NCBI GenBank assembly: GCA_017478965.1
Contig: JAFVCV010000039.1
Location: 124,001 to 188,000 of the forward strand
Origin: Ruminococcus sp.
Lineage (GTDB): Bacteria > Bacillota > Clostridia > Oscillospirales > Ruminococcaceae
Length of the DNA stretch: 64,000 nucleotides
Direction of reading: 5' to 3'
The notes under the pieces were generated by a model that had not been told where the DNA came from, searched no databases, and was given only the letters and a program-made list of their open reading frames with translations. Shown one piece after another: positions 52,111 to 61,375 of the stretch (positions within the stretch are counted from its first letter, which is position 1; each line of letters begins with the position of its first letter). The position numbers were made by a program, and so were the translations under genes.

Positions 52111-53160
52111 ATGGACGGTTCCTTTAAAGATTACTGGAAGGAAAATCGGGACGCAATACTGAAGGCTGCCATTATGGGGGCGGTCATCATAATCGCAGCG
52201 GTCCTTATCATAACTCTGGTCTTTCACGGGCTGGGCGGCAAGAGCACCGGTGAGGAGAGCAGTACGCCGGACACGCTGCCGGCAGCGAAGGAGCAGACCG
52301 GCAGTGAAGCCGGGGAAGAGGCAAGGGAAGAAAAGGAAGAATATGTGCCTGTGACAAGGGAGGGCGGCGCCCTGTACATGGTCACTGACTATACGGGACT
52401 TTACAGCGAGATACCGGACGACGTAAGTTCGGCCTATCCGGACGCTTTAGCCTATGGCGGAGAGTATTACAGCTCCTATGCCGACATGAAGGAAGGCGAG
52501 CTGACCGAGGGCAAGTTCGTGCCGGTGGTCTATCAGGACAGGACAATGTATCTTCCCGCTCAGTATGCACAGAAGGTAGTGGGCGCAAAGATACTTCCCA
52601 CCTCGGCCATAGGCCAGCTCGGCGGCTCATACTACGCCTACACAGGCAGCGGTGCAGCGGCGGCGGCCATACTTGCAGTCAGCGAGAAGGGCGCAGACTG
52701 GGATAAGGACAGGCTCATAGAATTCTGCTCGTCTTACGGTTATGACGACCTCGGCAGTATGCTGACCCTTGACGGCGGTATGTCCGCAGAGAGCGTCATA
52801 AATATGATAAGAGATTATTCCGGCGGAGAATATATAGCCGAGAACAGATTCAGCATAGACAACGTCAATACTTTGCAGGACCTTATAGACCAGGGCCACA
52901 GGGTCATGACCTCCGTCAGGTATGCTGCGGACATCGGGCTGACGGACACGGATATAAACTATCTCACCGGCAGCACCACGGCCACACAGCTAATCGTGGT
53001 CTGCGGCTATTCCACCGAGGGCGGGGAGACTTATTTCTACTATGCGGACCCCTACTACTATACCGGCGGCGAGGGGCTGAAAAAAGTCAGCTCATCGTTC
53101 CTGGAAAGTACCATCGATGCTGTTGACAACGACAGGACGGCCATGATAGTGCTGAAATAA
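52111..53160 (+). CDS. Membrane-anchored C39-like pseudo-peptidase
   Basis: Protein of 349 residues. One N-terminal membrane helix (about 19-42) and an acidic linker (50-85) precede a papain-like C39-type domain at about 165-345. The place of the catalytic Cys reads TGSGAAAAAIL (Ser180), and that of the His reads ATQLIVVCGY (Gln293), while the family end YADPYYY is present. With both residues replaced, it is unlikely to be a protease; a binding role is more likely. The fold call rests on weak pattern similarity. Confidence 0.6.
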   Translation: MDGSFKDYWKENRDAILKAAIMGAVIIIAAVLIITLVFHGLGGKSTGEESSTPDTLPAAKEQTGSEAGEEAREEKEEYVPVTREGGALYMVTDYTGLYSEIPDDVSSAYPDALAYGGEYYSSYADMKEGELTEGKFVPVVYQDRTMYLPAQYAQKVVGAKILPTSAIGQLGGSYYAYTGSGAAAAAILAVSEKGADWDKDRLIEFCSSYGYDDLGSMLTLDGGMSAESVINMIRDYSGGEYIAENRFSIDNVNTLQDLIDQGHRVMTSVRYAADIGLTDTDINYLTGSTTATQLIVVCGYSTEGGETYFYYADPYYYTGGEGLKKVSSSFLESTIDAVDNDRTAMIVLK

Positions 53161-53244
53161 AAAATGCGGGCGGGCTTTGCCTGCCCGTCTCTGATACAGG
53201 CCTTTGAGGCCGGCGCTAAACGGTATGTGAAAAGGAGGCAAAGC

Positions 53245-54015
53245 ATGATCCTTTATTTTTCGGGAACGGGCAATTCCAGGTTCGTGGCAGAGGCCATAGG
53301 GTCTTATCTTGGGGACAGGGACGTTATAGACCTGGTGCCGCACATAAGGTCAAAAAGGCACAAGAGGTTTTATTCCTATACTCCCTATGTGTTCGTGGCG
53401 CCTATATATGCCTGGCGCTATCCCAGGATACTGGAGAGCTTTATCAGAAAGTCCAATTTCTGGGGCGTTGACCGCTTTTACTTCGTGGCCACCTGCGAGT
53501 CACAGACCGGCAATGCCGGACGGGTCCTGGAGAAGATATGCGGGGAAAAGGGCCTTACCTTCTGCGGCTTTGCGGGGGTGGCCATGCCTGAGAACTATAC
53601 CGTTATGTACGACGCACCCACGAAAGACGAGGCCAGGGCAACTGTGGACAAGGCTCTTGAGGAGATATTGAGGATATGCAGGACCATCGAGGCAGGCGAA
53701 AAGCTGGATGACAGCATGGACATGAGGGTGCTCAAACACTTCACCGGCCTGGTGAACCCGCTGTTTTATATGACGATGGTGAACACCAGAAAATTCTGCG
53801 CTACCGACAAGTGTACGGGCTGCGGGAGATGCGAGATAGTCTGTCCTTTCGGCAGTATCAGTCTGAAAGACGGCCGTCCGGTCTGGGCGGACCGATGCAC
53901 TCACTGCATGGCCTGCATAAACGGCTGTCCTGCCAGGGCCATAGAGTTCGGCAGCAAGACCGTGGGCCGGGGCAGGTATATGAACAATATGAAGGCCCGG
54001 TATATAAAGGACTAG
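53245..54015 (+). CDS. EFR1-family ferredoxin (flavodoxin plus 2x[4Fe-4S])
   Basis: Redox protein of 256 residues. An N-terminal flavodoxin-like domain starts ILYFSGTGNSRFVAEAIG (FMN phosphate loop). The C-terminal part (about 190-235) holds two 4Fe-4S clusters: CTGCGRCEIVCPFG and CTHCMACINGCP. ATG 53245 is chosen because AAAGGAGG sits 7 bases upstream; 27 codons of the longer frame are discarded. Electron partner unknown. Confidence 0.92.
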   Translation: MILYFSGTGNSRFVAEAIGSYLGDRDVIDLVPHIRSKRHKRFYSYTPYVFVAPIYAWRYPRILESFIRKSNFWGVDRFYFVATCESQTGNAGRVLEKICGEKGLTFCGFAGVAMPENYTVMYDAPTKDEARATVDKALEEILRICRTIEAGEKLDDSMDMRVLKHFTGLVNPLFYMTMVNTRKFCATDKCTGCGRCEIVCPFGSISLKDGRPVWADRCTHCMACINGCPARAIEFGSKTVGRGRYMNNMKARYIKD

Positions 54016-54099
54016 GGCCGCATTAATTACAGTTTTTTACATTATGCTCCGGCAATTGTTCTTTAATTGTTGATAAAATATTAATTATCGCTAAATCCC

Positions 54100-54128
54100 T
54101 TGAATTCGGGGGAGAAATGTGCTAATAT
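54100..54128 (+). promoter_or_regulatory. Promoter of the amino-acid ABC operon
   Basis: TTGAAT at 54100-54105, 17 bases, TAATAT at 54123-54128. Confidence 0.65.
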
Positions 54129-54207
54129 GTATAGTGGATCGGCGGCCTGAGCGCCGGATCTCAGCTCTGCCGTTACGGCAAATAAAAGCATGGAAAGGAA
54201 AATGAGT

Positions 54208-54984
54208 ATGAAAAAGATAGTTGCAGGACTGGCTGCCATGGCCCTTTCAGCAGTGATGCTGGCATCCTGCGGAAAGGCTGAGGAGAATACAGTTCATTCA
54301 GTTGACGACCTTAACGGTAAGAACATCGGAGTGCAGATAGGCACCACCGGCGATACTCTGGCAGGAGATATCGAGAACGCCAACGTTGAGAAATACACCA
54401 AGTATTCAGATGCAGTGCAGGCACTCAAGCAGGGCAAGATAGACGCCGTTATAATAGATAACGACACCGCATCTGTTTTCGTCAGCAAGAACGACGATGT
54501 GGAGCTGCTCAGCGAGGGCTTTGCAGACGAAGAGTATGCCATAGCTATGGCGCTTGATAACGAGACTTTGCAGACCGAGATAAACGGGGCGCTGAAAGAA
54601 CTCAGCAATGACGGGACCCTTAAAGCTATCAAGGATTTCTATGATGCAGAGGATAAGGGCGAGGGCTACAAGTCTCCCGCCGATGTGGACAGGAGCAAGG
54701 GCAAGCTCATAATGGCTACCAACGCAGAGTTCCCTCCTTATGAGTACAGAGAGGGCGATAAGATAATCGGCTTTGATGTGGACATGATGACCGCTGTGTG
54801 TGACAAGCTCGGCTATGAGCTGGAGATATCCGACATGGCCTTCGAGTCCATAATCCCCGCCGTTCAGTCCGGCAAGGCACAGGTGGGCGTGGCAGGTATG
54901 TCAGTCACCGAGGAAAGACAGAAGAACGTCAGGTTCTCCGACCCCTACACCACCACGCACTTAGTCGTGATGGTCAGGAAGTAA
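54208..54984 (+). CDS. Amino-acid ABC transporter substrate-binding lipoprotein
   Basis: Family 3 binding protein of 258 residues. Signal MKKIVAGLAAMALSAVMLASC (lipobox LASC) is followed by two lobes: NIGVQIGTTGDTLAGDI, then LIMATNAEFPPYEYREGDKI-IGFDVDMMTAV and QVGVAGMSVTEERQKNVRFS, the typical amino-acid-binding pattern. The order of the lobes is circularly unusual: an inserted N-terminal lobe lacks the usual first motif, which appears later at about 165. ATG 54208 has GAAAGGAA 7 bases upstream. First gene of an operon with permease and ATPase. Confidence 0.9.
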   Translation: MKKIVAGLAAMALSAVMLASCGKAEENTVHSVDDLNGKNIGVQIGTTGDTLAGDIENANVEKYTKYSDAVQALKQGKIDAVIIDNDTASVFVSKNDDVELLSEGFADEEYAIAMALDNETLQTEINGALKELSNDGTLKAIKDFYDAEDKGEGYKSPADVDRSKGKLIMATNAEFPPYEYREGDKIIGFDVDMMTAVCDKLGYELEISDMAFESIIPAVQSGKAQVGVAGMSVTEERQKNVRFSDPYTTTHLVVMVRK

Positions 54985-55058
54985 GCTGACAGAACAGACT
55001 TTTACGGCTGTCATGGCGCACCGTGGCAGCCGATATTATTTTCGGGGAGGAGTCCGCT

Positions 55059-55748
55059 TTGGGATTCATAGACAGTTTCAAACAGAATTTTATCGAGCAG
55101 GACAGATGGAAATATCTTCTCGACGGTTTAAAGACCACCCTGGTCATAACCGCCTTTGCGGTCCTGCTGGGTATGCTGCTGGGATTTCTGGTGGCCATCG
55201 TCAGGTCCACTTATCTGAAGACCGGCAAGCTCAGGATACTTAACGCCCTTTGCAGAGTATATCTTACCGTCATAAGGGGAACGCCTATGGTGGTGCAGCT
55301 GCTGATAACCTATTTCGTCATCTTCGGAAGCGTCAACATCTCCAAGACCTTTGTGGCCATAATGGCCTTTGGCATAAATTCCGGGGCCTATGTGGCTGAG
55401 ATAGTCAGGGGAGGCATAATGTCAGTGGACAACGGACAGTTTGAGGCCGGCAGGAGCCTTGGCCTCAACTACCGGCAGACTATGCTCTATATCGTCATGC
55501 CCCAGGCTCTGAAAACAGTGCTGCCTTCTTTAGCCAACGAGGCCATCGTCCTTCTGAAGGAGACCAGCGTGGCGGGCTACATAGCTATCGCAGACCTGAC
55601 CAAGGGCGGAGATATTATACGTTCCCAGACCTTCTCGCCGTTCCTGCCGCTTATCTCGGTGGCGGTGATATATCTTATAATGGTAATGTTCCTGACCTCC
55701 CTGGTGGGCAGGCTGGAAAGGAGGCTGTCTGCTAATGATAGACGTTAA
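55059..55748 (+). CDS. Amino-acid ABC transporter permease
   Basis: HisM/GlnP-type permease of 229 residues with about five helices. The family loop [19 protein letters not shown] is visible near residue 120, then [10 protein letters not shown] and [18 protein letters not shown] start at 55059 behind GGGGAGGAG (6-base gap), in preference to GTG 55023. The ATPase gene overlaps its end by 14 bases. Confidence 0.92.
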   Translation: MGFIDSFKQNFIEQDRWKYLLDGLKTTLVITAFAVLLGMLLGFLVAIVRSTYLKTGKLRILNALCRVYLTVIRGTPMVVQLLITYFVIFGSVNISKTFVAIMAFGINSGAYVAEIVRGGIMSVDNGQFEAGRSLGLNYRQTMLYIVMPQALKTVLPSLANEAIVLLKETSVAGYIAIADLTKGGDIIRSQTFSPFLPLISVAVIYLIMVMFLTSLVGRLERRLSANDRR

Positions 55749-56460
55749 GGGACTTAAAAAGTCCTTTGGGGAGATAGAGGTCCTCAAAGGCATAGACGAG
55801 CATATCGACAAGGGCGAAAAGGTGGTCATAGTAGGCCCCTCCGGCTCGGGAAAGTCCACCTTCCTCAGGTGCCTGAACCTTATGGAAAAGCCTACAGAGG
55901 GCGTCATTACCTTCGATGGCAGAGACATAACCTCTCTTAAAGACAAGGAGATCGACCGGGTCAGGATGAGGATGGGAATGGTTTTCCAGCACTTTAATCT
56001 TTTCCCCCATCTGACCATAAGAAAAAATATCACCTTAGCGCCGGTGAAGCTCAAACTCATGTCGCAGGACGAGGCCGATGCAAAGGCCGAGGAACTGCTG
56101 AAAAGGGTGGGACTTCCGGATAAGGCCGAGGAATACCCCTCCAGGCTCTCGGGCGGACAGAAACAGCGTATCGCCATAGCCAGGGCGCTGGCTATGAACC
56201 CTGAGGTCATGCTTTTTGACGAGCCTACCTCCGCCCTGGACCCGGAGATGGTGGGTGAGGTGCTGGAGCTTATGAAACAGCTCGCCGCCGACGGCATGAC
56301 CATGGTGGTGGTCACTCATGAGATGGGCTTTGCAAGAGAAGTGGCTTCGAGAGTGCTTTTCATGGCCGAGGGCTATGTGATGGAGCAGAACGAGCCTGAG
56401 AAATTCTTTGCTGAGCCGAAGAACCAGCGCCTTAAAGATTTCCTTTCAAAGGTACTGTAA
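55735..56460 (+). CDS. Amino-acid ABC transporter ATP-binding protein, GlnQ-type
   Basis: ATPase of 241 residues with Walker [10 protein letters not shown]-loop [11 protein letters not shown], signature LSGGQKQR, Walker [18 protein letters not shown] and H-loop VTHEM, all intact and typical of polar amino-acid importers. It completes a three-gene transporter. Amino-acid specificity (glutamine, arginine or cystine) cannot be told. Confidence 0.94.
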   Translation: MIDVKGLKKSFGEIEVLKGIDEHIDKGEKVVIVGPSGSGKSTFLRCLNLMEKPTEGVITFDGRDITSLKDKEIDRVRMRMGMVFQHFNLFPHLTIRKNITLAPVKLKLMSQDEADAKAEELLKRVGLPDKAEEYPSRLSGGQKQRIAIARALAMNPEVMLFDEPTSALDPEMVGEVLELMKQLAADGMTMVVVTHEMGFAREVASRVLFMAEGYVMEQNEPEKFFAEPKNQRLKDFLSKVL

Positions 56461-56490
56461 AAGCAGGGAATTCCCGAAAAGAGGTAAGAT

Positions 56491-56958
56491 ATGGAAAAAG
56501 ATATCATGAATATCGAGCATAACGGAAAAAGCTACAGAGCGGTGTTTGCCGTGGGTATAGAGTCCCTGCCGAAGGCCGCAGAGATAAGGGAAGAGATATT
56601 CATAAAGGAGCAGGGCTTCACCGTTGAGTTCGACGAGCTGGACAAAAGCGCAGTGCAGTGTCTGCTGTGCAGAGGAGAGGAACCTGTGGCGGCAGCTAGG
56701 CTCTACCCGGACAGTGAGGACAAGGAATGTGCCCACATCGGCAGGGTGGCTGTGGTGAAGGAGATGCGTGGCCTTGGCATAGGCTCGGCAGTGATGAAGG
56801 CCGTGGAGACTTATGCCAGGGAGAATGGCTATAAGCGCACCGCACTGTCCGCACAGTGCAGAGCCGAAAAGTTCTATAACGCCAACGGGTACAAGGCCAG
56901 GGGAGACGTCTACTACGACGAGTTCTGTCCCCATGTGATGATGTACAAAGAGCTGTGA
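56491..56958 (+). CDS. GNAT-family N-acetyltransferase
   Basis: Acetyl-CoA-dependent acetyltransferase of 155 residues. Motif A is RVAVVKEMRGLGIGSAVMKA (R/Q-x-x-G-x-G/A loop RGLGIG), with REEIFIKEQGFTVEFDELD at the start in ElaA/YjcF style. It lies 30 bases after the ABC ATPase and may be in the same transcript. Substrate unknown. Confidence 0.88.
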   Translation: MEKDIMNIEHNGKSYRAVFAVGIESLPKAAEIREEIFIKEQGFTVEFDELDKSAVQCLLCRGEEPVAAARLYPDSEDKECAHIGRVAVVKEMRGLGIGSAVMKAVETYARENGYKRTALSAQCRAEKFYNANGYKARGDVYYDEFCPHVMMYKEL

Positions 56959-56960
56959 GC

Positions 56961-56994
56961 AAAAAAACGCAGTCCCCACGGACTGCGTTTTTTA
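56961..56994. terminator. Bidirectional terminator
   Basis: AAACGCAGTCC / GGACTGCGTTT stem with loop CCAC, A-run on the left and T-run on the right; serves GNAT (+) and the lipoprotein gene (-). Confidence 0.9.
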
Positions 56995-57003
56995 TTCCCG
57001 ATC

Positions 57004-58389
57004 TCAGTAATAGGTACCGAAGGAAGCTTCTCTGGAGTTTGCCGAATACAGTGGGTGGGGGTACTGTCCCATAACGCCCTCCGGGTGTCTGTACTGAACG
57101 AAAAAGTCGCCGTCTTCACCGGCAAGAGCGCCCACATAGAGATCGCCGGCTGTGGTCGCCCTGGTGATGCTCTCAAGCTCTTCGAGCACAGCCTTCTCAC
57201 CGCTGCCGGTACCCTTATTCTTGATGTTGATGCCGGCGGAAGAATTCATTTCTGCAAAGTCCCCTCTGGCCACGGCCTCTTCAAAGCTCAGGCCGTTTTC
57301 GCTAAGGTAGTTTGCCACTGCCCTCCAGGCATACCTGGCCTTAGTGTTGGCGTCATCAATATACTCGCTGTCATAGAATAGCTGCATAAGCTCCTCGTCT
57401 GTCAGTGCGGCCTCTTCCAGCTCGTCTTCGATATAGGTGCTCTCAGCAAATGCACCGTGGCCGTCCTCTGACCACCAGGCGTAAATGTCCTCAAATTCCA
57501 GTCCCACATCGTCGATAAGCACATAGAGCGACCCGGTCACATAGGTGGTGCCGCCGTCTGTCTCATAGCCTGTGACCTCGAAAAAGCTCCTGATATTACC
57601 GTCTGCCGGGGTCTTTATGTCATCTTCACGGCAGGCCTCTATCTCGCTCACCAGCTCGTCATAGGGCATATAGTCGTCAGCAAGACAGGTCTTCATCAGA
57701 TCCAAGTCGATGCTCTTTGCCTGTTTCTCCACATTGCTGATTATGGCGTTGTCATCATCCAGGGAGAAGAACGCCTCGTATTTCTCTTCATCGTCGGCAT
57801 ATAACTCGTCCATGTAGGCTATTATCAGCATGACGTATTCGCTGAGGACTTCTGTCCTGACGGAATCGTAGTCTATATCGTCCTCGATAAAGAGCTTCAT
57901 ATTGTCTGCGGTCACGACCTTATCTGCGCCGTAGTACTTGAAATAGTTCTCAAAATCGTCATTCAGCCCGCACCTGTACTCAGCTATGATATCAGCGCTG
58001 ATATCGTCTATTACCCGGCCCTCCAGCTTGTCCGTCTGAATATCTTCCGAATATTTGTCGCAGAGAATATGGACGTCGCCGCTCCTGACCTCAGTCATCT
58101 GTCCTGCGTCAGGCTTGCTTTCAGCCTGGCTGTCCGCCTTGCTGTCGGCTGCGCTCTCTGTCTTGCTGTCAGAACTGCTGTCCGCCTTGCTTTGCTCACT
58201 TTCATCAGAACGGGAAATATCCTGAGAACTGCTCTCCTGGCTCTCATCGGCCTGTGAGCTATCCCCAGCCTTCTGCTCCCTGCTTGCCGCAGGCTCGTTC
58301 TTCACGTCGCTGCTGTCGCTGCTCCCTCCGCAGGCGGCCATTGAAACAGCCATGCTAAGAGAGAGTATAAATACCACTGTCTTTTTCAT
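57004..58389 (-). CDS. Ser/Asp-rich lipoprotein of unknown function
   Basis: Protein of 461 residues. The signal ends MAACGGSS (lipobox AAC with preceding SM); a low-complexity linker of Ser, Asp, Glu, Lys and Ala spans about 25-100. A mostly helical domain (about 110-340) and a short C-terminal part (YVGALAGEDGDFFVQYRHPE) follow. The family is not recognised. ATG 58389 has AAAGGAG 6 bases upstream. Confidence 0.65.
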   Translation of the reverse strand: MKKTVVFILSLSMAVSMAACGGSSDSSDVKNEPAASREQKAGDSSQADESQESSSQDISRSDESEQSKADSSSDSKTESAADSKADSQAESKPDAGQMTEVRSGDVHILCDKYSEDIQTDKLEGRVIDDISADIIAEYRCGLNDDFENYFKYYGADKVVTADNMKLFIEDDIDYDSVRTEVLSEYVMLIIAYMDELYADDEEKYEAFFSLDDDNAIISNVEKQAKSIDLDLMKTCLADDYMPYDELVSEIEACREDDIKTPADGNIRSFFEVTGYETDGGTTYVTGSLYVLIDDVGLEFEDIYAWWSEDGHGAFAESTYIEDELEEAALTDEELMQLFYDSEYIDDANTKARYAWRAVANYLSENGLSFEEAVARGDFAEMNSSAGINIKNKGTGSGEKAVLEELESITRATTAGDLYVGALAGEDGDFFVQYRHPEGVMGQYPHPLYSANSREASFGTYY

Positions 58390-58442
58390 AATATCTCCTT
58401 TCGTCCCCGGCAATAATACGGGCATAAAACGTTCATGAAATA

Positions 58443-58470
58443 ATAATAACATATAAAATGATTTTGTCAA
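58443..58470 (-). promoter_or_regulatory. Promoter of the Ser/Asp-rich lipoprotein gene
   Basis: Minus strand: TTGACA (58465-58470), 16 bases, TATTAT (58443-58448). Confidence 0.55.
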
Positions 58471-58519
58471 GGGATTTTAAGAAAAAGCAAAAAAAGAATG
58501 ACTTTTATGGCAAGATGAC

Positions 58520-58548
58520 TTGACAAATGCCGAAAAATCTGATATAAT
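58520..58548 (+). promoter_or_regulatory. Consensus promoter of typA
   Basis: TTGACA at 58520-58525, 17 bases, TATAAT at 58543-58548. Confidence 0.9.
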
Positions 58549-58554
58549 ACTATT

Positions 58555-58784
58555 TTGTATAAAGCACCTACCTGAAGCGCCTTGCGGATCCGACCGCAGG
58601 GTTCTTTTGCTGTTAAGGTGATTTCGTTAAAATGCACTTATTTTTGTAAAAAAATTAACACCGGGTTATTAAAAATTCGGTGATTTAAAGATTTGGGCAA
58701 ACTGCGTTAATTTTTATCGCCCAATTTCCCACGGGAACAGTTACACATGAGGACCGGGACAGAGAGTTGTATGGAGGTAGATTT
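58555..58784 (+). promoter_or_regulatory. Structured leader of typA
   Basis: About 230 nt holding three clear hairpins: TGCGG / CCGCA (58582-58597), CACCG / CGGTG (58659-58682) and TTGGGC / GCCCAA (58693-58724). A CACCT/AGGTG pairing near 58564-58619 could close the first into a larger arm. It ends at GGAGG before the ATG. No known element recognised; the length would suit cold- or stress-responsive translation control (inference). Confidence 0.4.
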
Positions 58785-60599
58785 ATGATAAGAGAAGACC
58801 TGAGAAACGTTGCTATCATTGCTCACGTTGACCACGGCAAGACCACCCTGGTTGACCAGATGCTCAAGCAGAGCGGGACCTTCAGGGAGAACCAGGCAGT
58901 TGACGAGAGGGTCATGGACTCTAACGATATCGAGAGGGAAAGGGGCATAACCATACTTGCCAAGAACACCTCCATCAAGTATAACGGCGTCAAGATAAAC
59001 GTCATCGACACCCCCGGCCACGCTGACTTCGGCGGCGAGGTGGAGAGAGTGCTGAAAATGGTCAACGGCGTGCTGCTGCTGGTAGACGCTGCTGAGGGAC
59101 CTATGCCCCAGACCAGGTTCGTTCTCCAGAAGGCCCTGGAGCTTGGCCACAAGATAATAATAGTAATAAACAAGATAGACAGGCCGGACGCAAGGCTGGC
59201 TGAGGTCGTTGACGAGGTACTGGAGCTTCTGCTCGACCTTGACGCCACCGATGAGCAGCTTGACAGTCCCGTCATCTTCTGCTCCGGCAGAGACGGCACT
59301 GCTTCCCTTACAATGGACGGCGGCAAGGACATGATACCCCTGTTTGACGAGATAATCAAGTCCGTTCCCGCTCCCGAGGTCGACACTGAGGGCGATATGC
59401 AGTACCTGGTATCCGCCATAGACTATAACGAGTATGTGGGAAGGATAGCCATAGGCCGTATCGAGAGGGGCGTCATGAAGGTGAACCAGGACGTGACCAT
59501 CGGCGACTACCACAAGACCAAGCAGGAATACAGGGGCAAGATAGTGACCATGTACCAGATAGAGGGCCTTAACAGAGTGCCGTGCACAGAAGCTAAGGCG
59601 GGAGACATCGTCTGCATAAGCGGTATCGAGAATATCACCATCGGCGACACCATCTGCGATTTCGGCAAGTTCGAGGCTGTGCCTTTCGTGAAGATATCGG
59701 AGCCTACGGTGGAGATGACCTTCTCCGTCAACGACAGTCCCTTCGCAGGAAGAGAGGGCAAGTTCGTCACCTCACGCCATATCAGGGACAGGCTTTTCAG
59801 AGAGCTTTTAAAGGACGTTTCACTGAGAGTTTCAGAGACGGACACCACCGACAGCTTCAAGGTGGCCGGCAGAGGTGAGATGCACCTATCCATACTGATA
59901 GAGAATATGCGCCGTGAGGGCTACGAGCTGGGCGTTTCCACACCCCGTGTGCTTTACAGGGAGATAGACGGAAAGCTCAACGAGCCTATCGAGAGAGTAG
60001 TCATAGACGTTCCTGAGGACTGTGTGGGCTCGGTAATGGAGAAGCTTGGCGGCAGAAAGGGCGAGCTTCAGTCTATGAACCCCGTTGGCAGCAGGATGAG
60101 ACTGGAATTCCTTATCCCCGCCAGAGGACTTTTCGGCTACAAGAGCGAATTTCTCACCGACACCAAGGGCGAGGGCATAATGAACTCGGTGTTTGAGGGC
60201 TATGAACCTTACAAGGGTGATATCCCCAGAAGGTCCAGCGGCTCCCTGGTGGCCTTTGAGACAGGCGAGGCCGTTACCTACGGTCTTTACAATGCGCAGG
60301 AGAGAGGGGAGCTGTTCATAACTGCCGGCACTCCTGTTTATGAGGGCATGGTAGTGGGCGCATCTCCGAAGTCCGATGACCTGGTTGTGAACGTATGCAA
60401 GAAAAAGCACCTGACAAATACCCGTGCCAGCGGTTCAGACGATGCGCTGAGACTTATACCGCCGAGAAATATGTCCCTTGAGGACGCCCTGGAGTTCTTG
60501 GCAGAGGACGAGCTGCTTGAGGTCACACCCAAGAATATCAGGATAAGAAAGCGCACTCTCTCCAACACCCAGAGGGCCAAGGACAGAGCAAAGATGTAA
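58785..60599 (+). CDS. typA: Ribosome-associated translational GTPase TypA/BipA
   Basis: GTPase of 604 residues that binds ribosomes and helps assembly and growth under stress. G1 is AHVDHGKT, G2 is RGITI, G3 DTPGHADF and G4 NKIDRPDARL. An EF-Tu-like domain II and EF-G-like domains III/V follow, then the TypA-specific C-terminus (VCKKKHLTNTRASGSDDALR). ATG 58785 has GGAGG 8 bases upstream. Full length. Confidence 0.96.
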   Translation: MIREDLRNVAIIAHVDHGKTTLVDQMLKQSGTFRENQAVDERVMDSNDIERERGITILAKNTSIKYNGVKINVIDTPGHADFGGEVERVLKMVNGVLLLVDAAEGPMPQTRFVLQKALELGHKIIIVINKIDRPDARLAEVVDEVLELLLDLDATDEQLDSPVIFCSGRDGTASLTMDGGKDMIPLFDEIIKSVPAPEVDTEGDMQYLVSAIDYNEYVGRIAIGRIERGVMKVNQDVTIGDYHKTKQEYRGKIVTMYQIEGLNRVPCTEAKAGDIVCISGIENITIGDTICDFGKFEAVPFVKISEPTVEMTFSVNDSPFAGREGKFVTSRHIRDRLFRELLKDVSLRVSETDTTDSFKVAGRGEMHLSILIENMRREGYELGVSTPRVLYREIDGKLNEPIERVVIDVPEDCVGSVMEKLGGRKGELQSMNPVGSRMRLEFLIPARGLFGYKSEFLTDTKGEGIMNSVFEGYEPYKGDIPRRSSGSLVAFETGEAVTYGLYNAQERGELFITAGTPVYEGMVVGASPKSDDLVVNVCKKKHLTNTRASGSDDALRLIPPRNMSLEDALEFLAEDELLEVTPKNIRIRKRTLSNTQRAKDRAKM

Positions 60600-60609
60600 G
60601 ACCTTTTTC

Positions 60610-60640
60610 AGCGTCTCCGGTAAGGCCGGGGACGCTTTTT
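60610..60640 (+). terminator. Terminator of typA
   Basis: AGCGTCTCCGG / CCGGGGACGCT stem, loop TAAGG, then T5. Confidence 0.9.
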
Positions 60641-60778
60641 GGCTCTTTAAGGTGAAAAAAGCCGCAAAATTGCTCCGTGACGAAGAAAAACTGCTCTGAC
60701 CCCCTTTATTTTTTCAAAAAAATGTTGTATAATGAAAATGATAAACTAAATCGAAAAGATCACCGGGAGGTATAAGAG

Positions 60779-61375
60779 ATGGCAAACAAGTATAAGGTAG
60801 TTATCTGCGGCAAGGAATACACGCTTACCAGTGAGGACAACAAGGACTATACTGTCAAGTTAGCGGCCATGCTGGACAAGCGCATCAAGGATATGAAGAG
60901 CAAATTCAAGAGCCTTTCTGCCAGCGACTGCGCCATACTGACGGCTCTGGACTGCATGGACGAGCTGGCTCAGGCAAACCGCAATATCGACAATATCCGC
61001 ACCCAGATAAAGGACTATGTTGACGACGCAGGCCGTGCCCGTACCCAGAGCGCTTCTGCCCAGAGGGAGATCATGGCCCTTAAAGAAAAGGTGGCCGCAC
61101 TGGAGAAGGAGCTGGAGGAGAGGACCAATTTTGCCTCCGGCAGTACCAACGACTCACCAGTCAGCGCTGCGGATATGCTCTTTGGGGACATAGGCCCCGG
61201 TGCTGAGGAAAGCCCGGAAGAGCCTGAAGAATATTCCACTGAAGAAGTGAAGGGGGCGGCGAAGGACGAAAAGCCTGAGGAGAAGAAAACGCCTGTCTAC
61301 GGCGGCTCACGGGTAAGGCCTGTGGGTATGATAGACCCTACACTGCCGAAAAAGGATACGGGGGACGGTAAGTAA
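60779..61375 (+). CDS. zapA: Cell division protein ZapA
   Basis: Protein of 198 residues. The N-terminal ZapA domain (about 1-90: KVVICGKEYTLTSEDNKDYT, LTALDCMDELAQANRNID) and coiled coil (about 85-120: QREIMALKEKVAALEKELEE) precede a long acidic, Glu/Pro-rich tail (130-198), longer than usual ZapA proteins. Acts on FtsZ bundling at the division ring. The next gene begins at its stop. Confidence 0.86.
   Translation: MANKYKVVICGKEYTLTSEDNKDYTVKLAAMLDKRIKDMKSKFKSLSASDCAILTALDCMDELAQANRNIDNIRTQIKDYVDDAGRARTQSASAQREIMALKEKVAALEKELEERTNFASGSTNDSPVSAADMLFGDIGPGAEESPEEPEEYSTEEVKGAAKDEKPEEKKTPVYGGSRVRPVGMIDPTLPKKDTGDGK

Noticed and set aside
58555-58784. 6S RNA or SRP RNA in the typA leader
   Set aside because: I could not find the large central bulge of 6S or the GGAA-type tetraloop region of SRP RNA.
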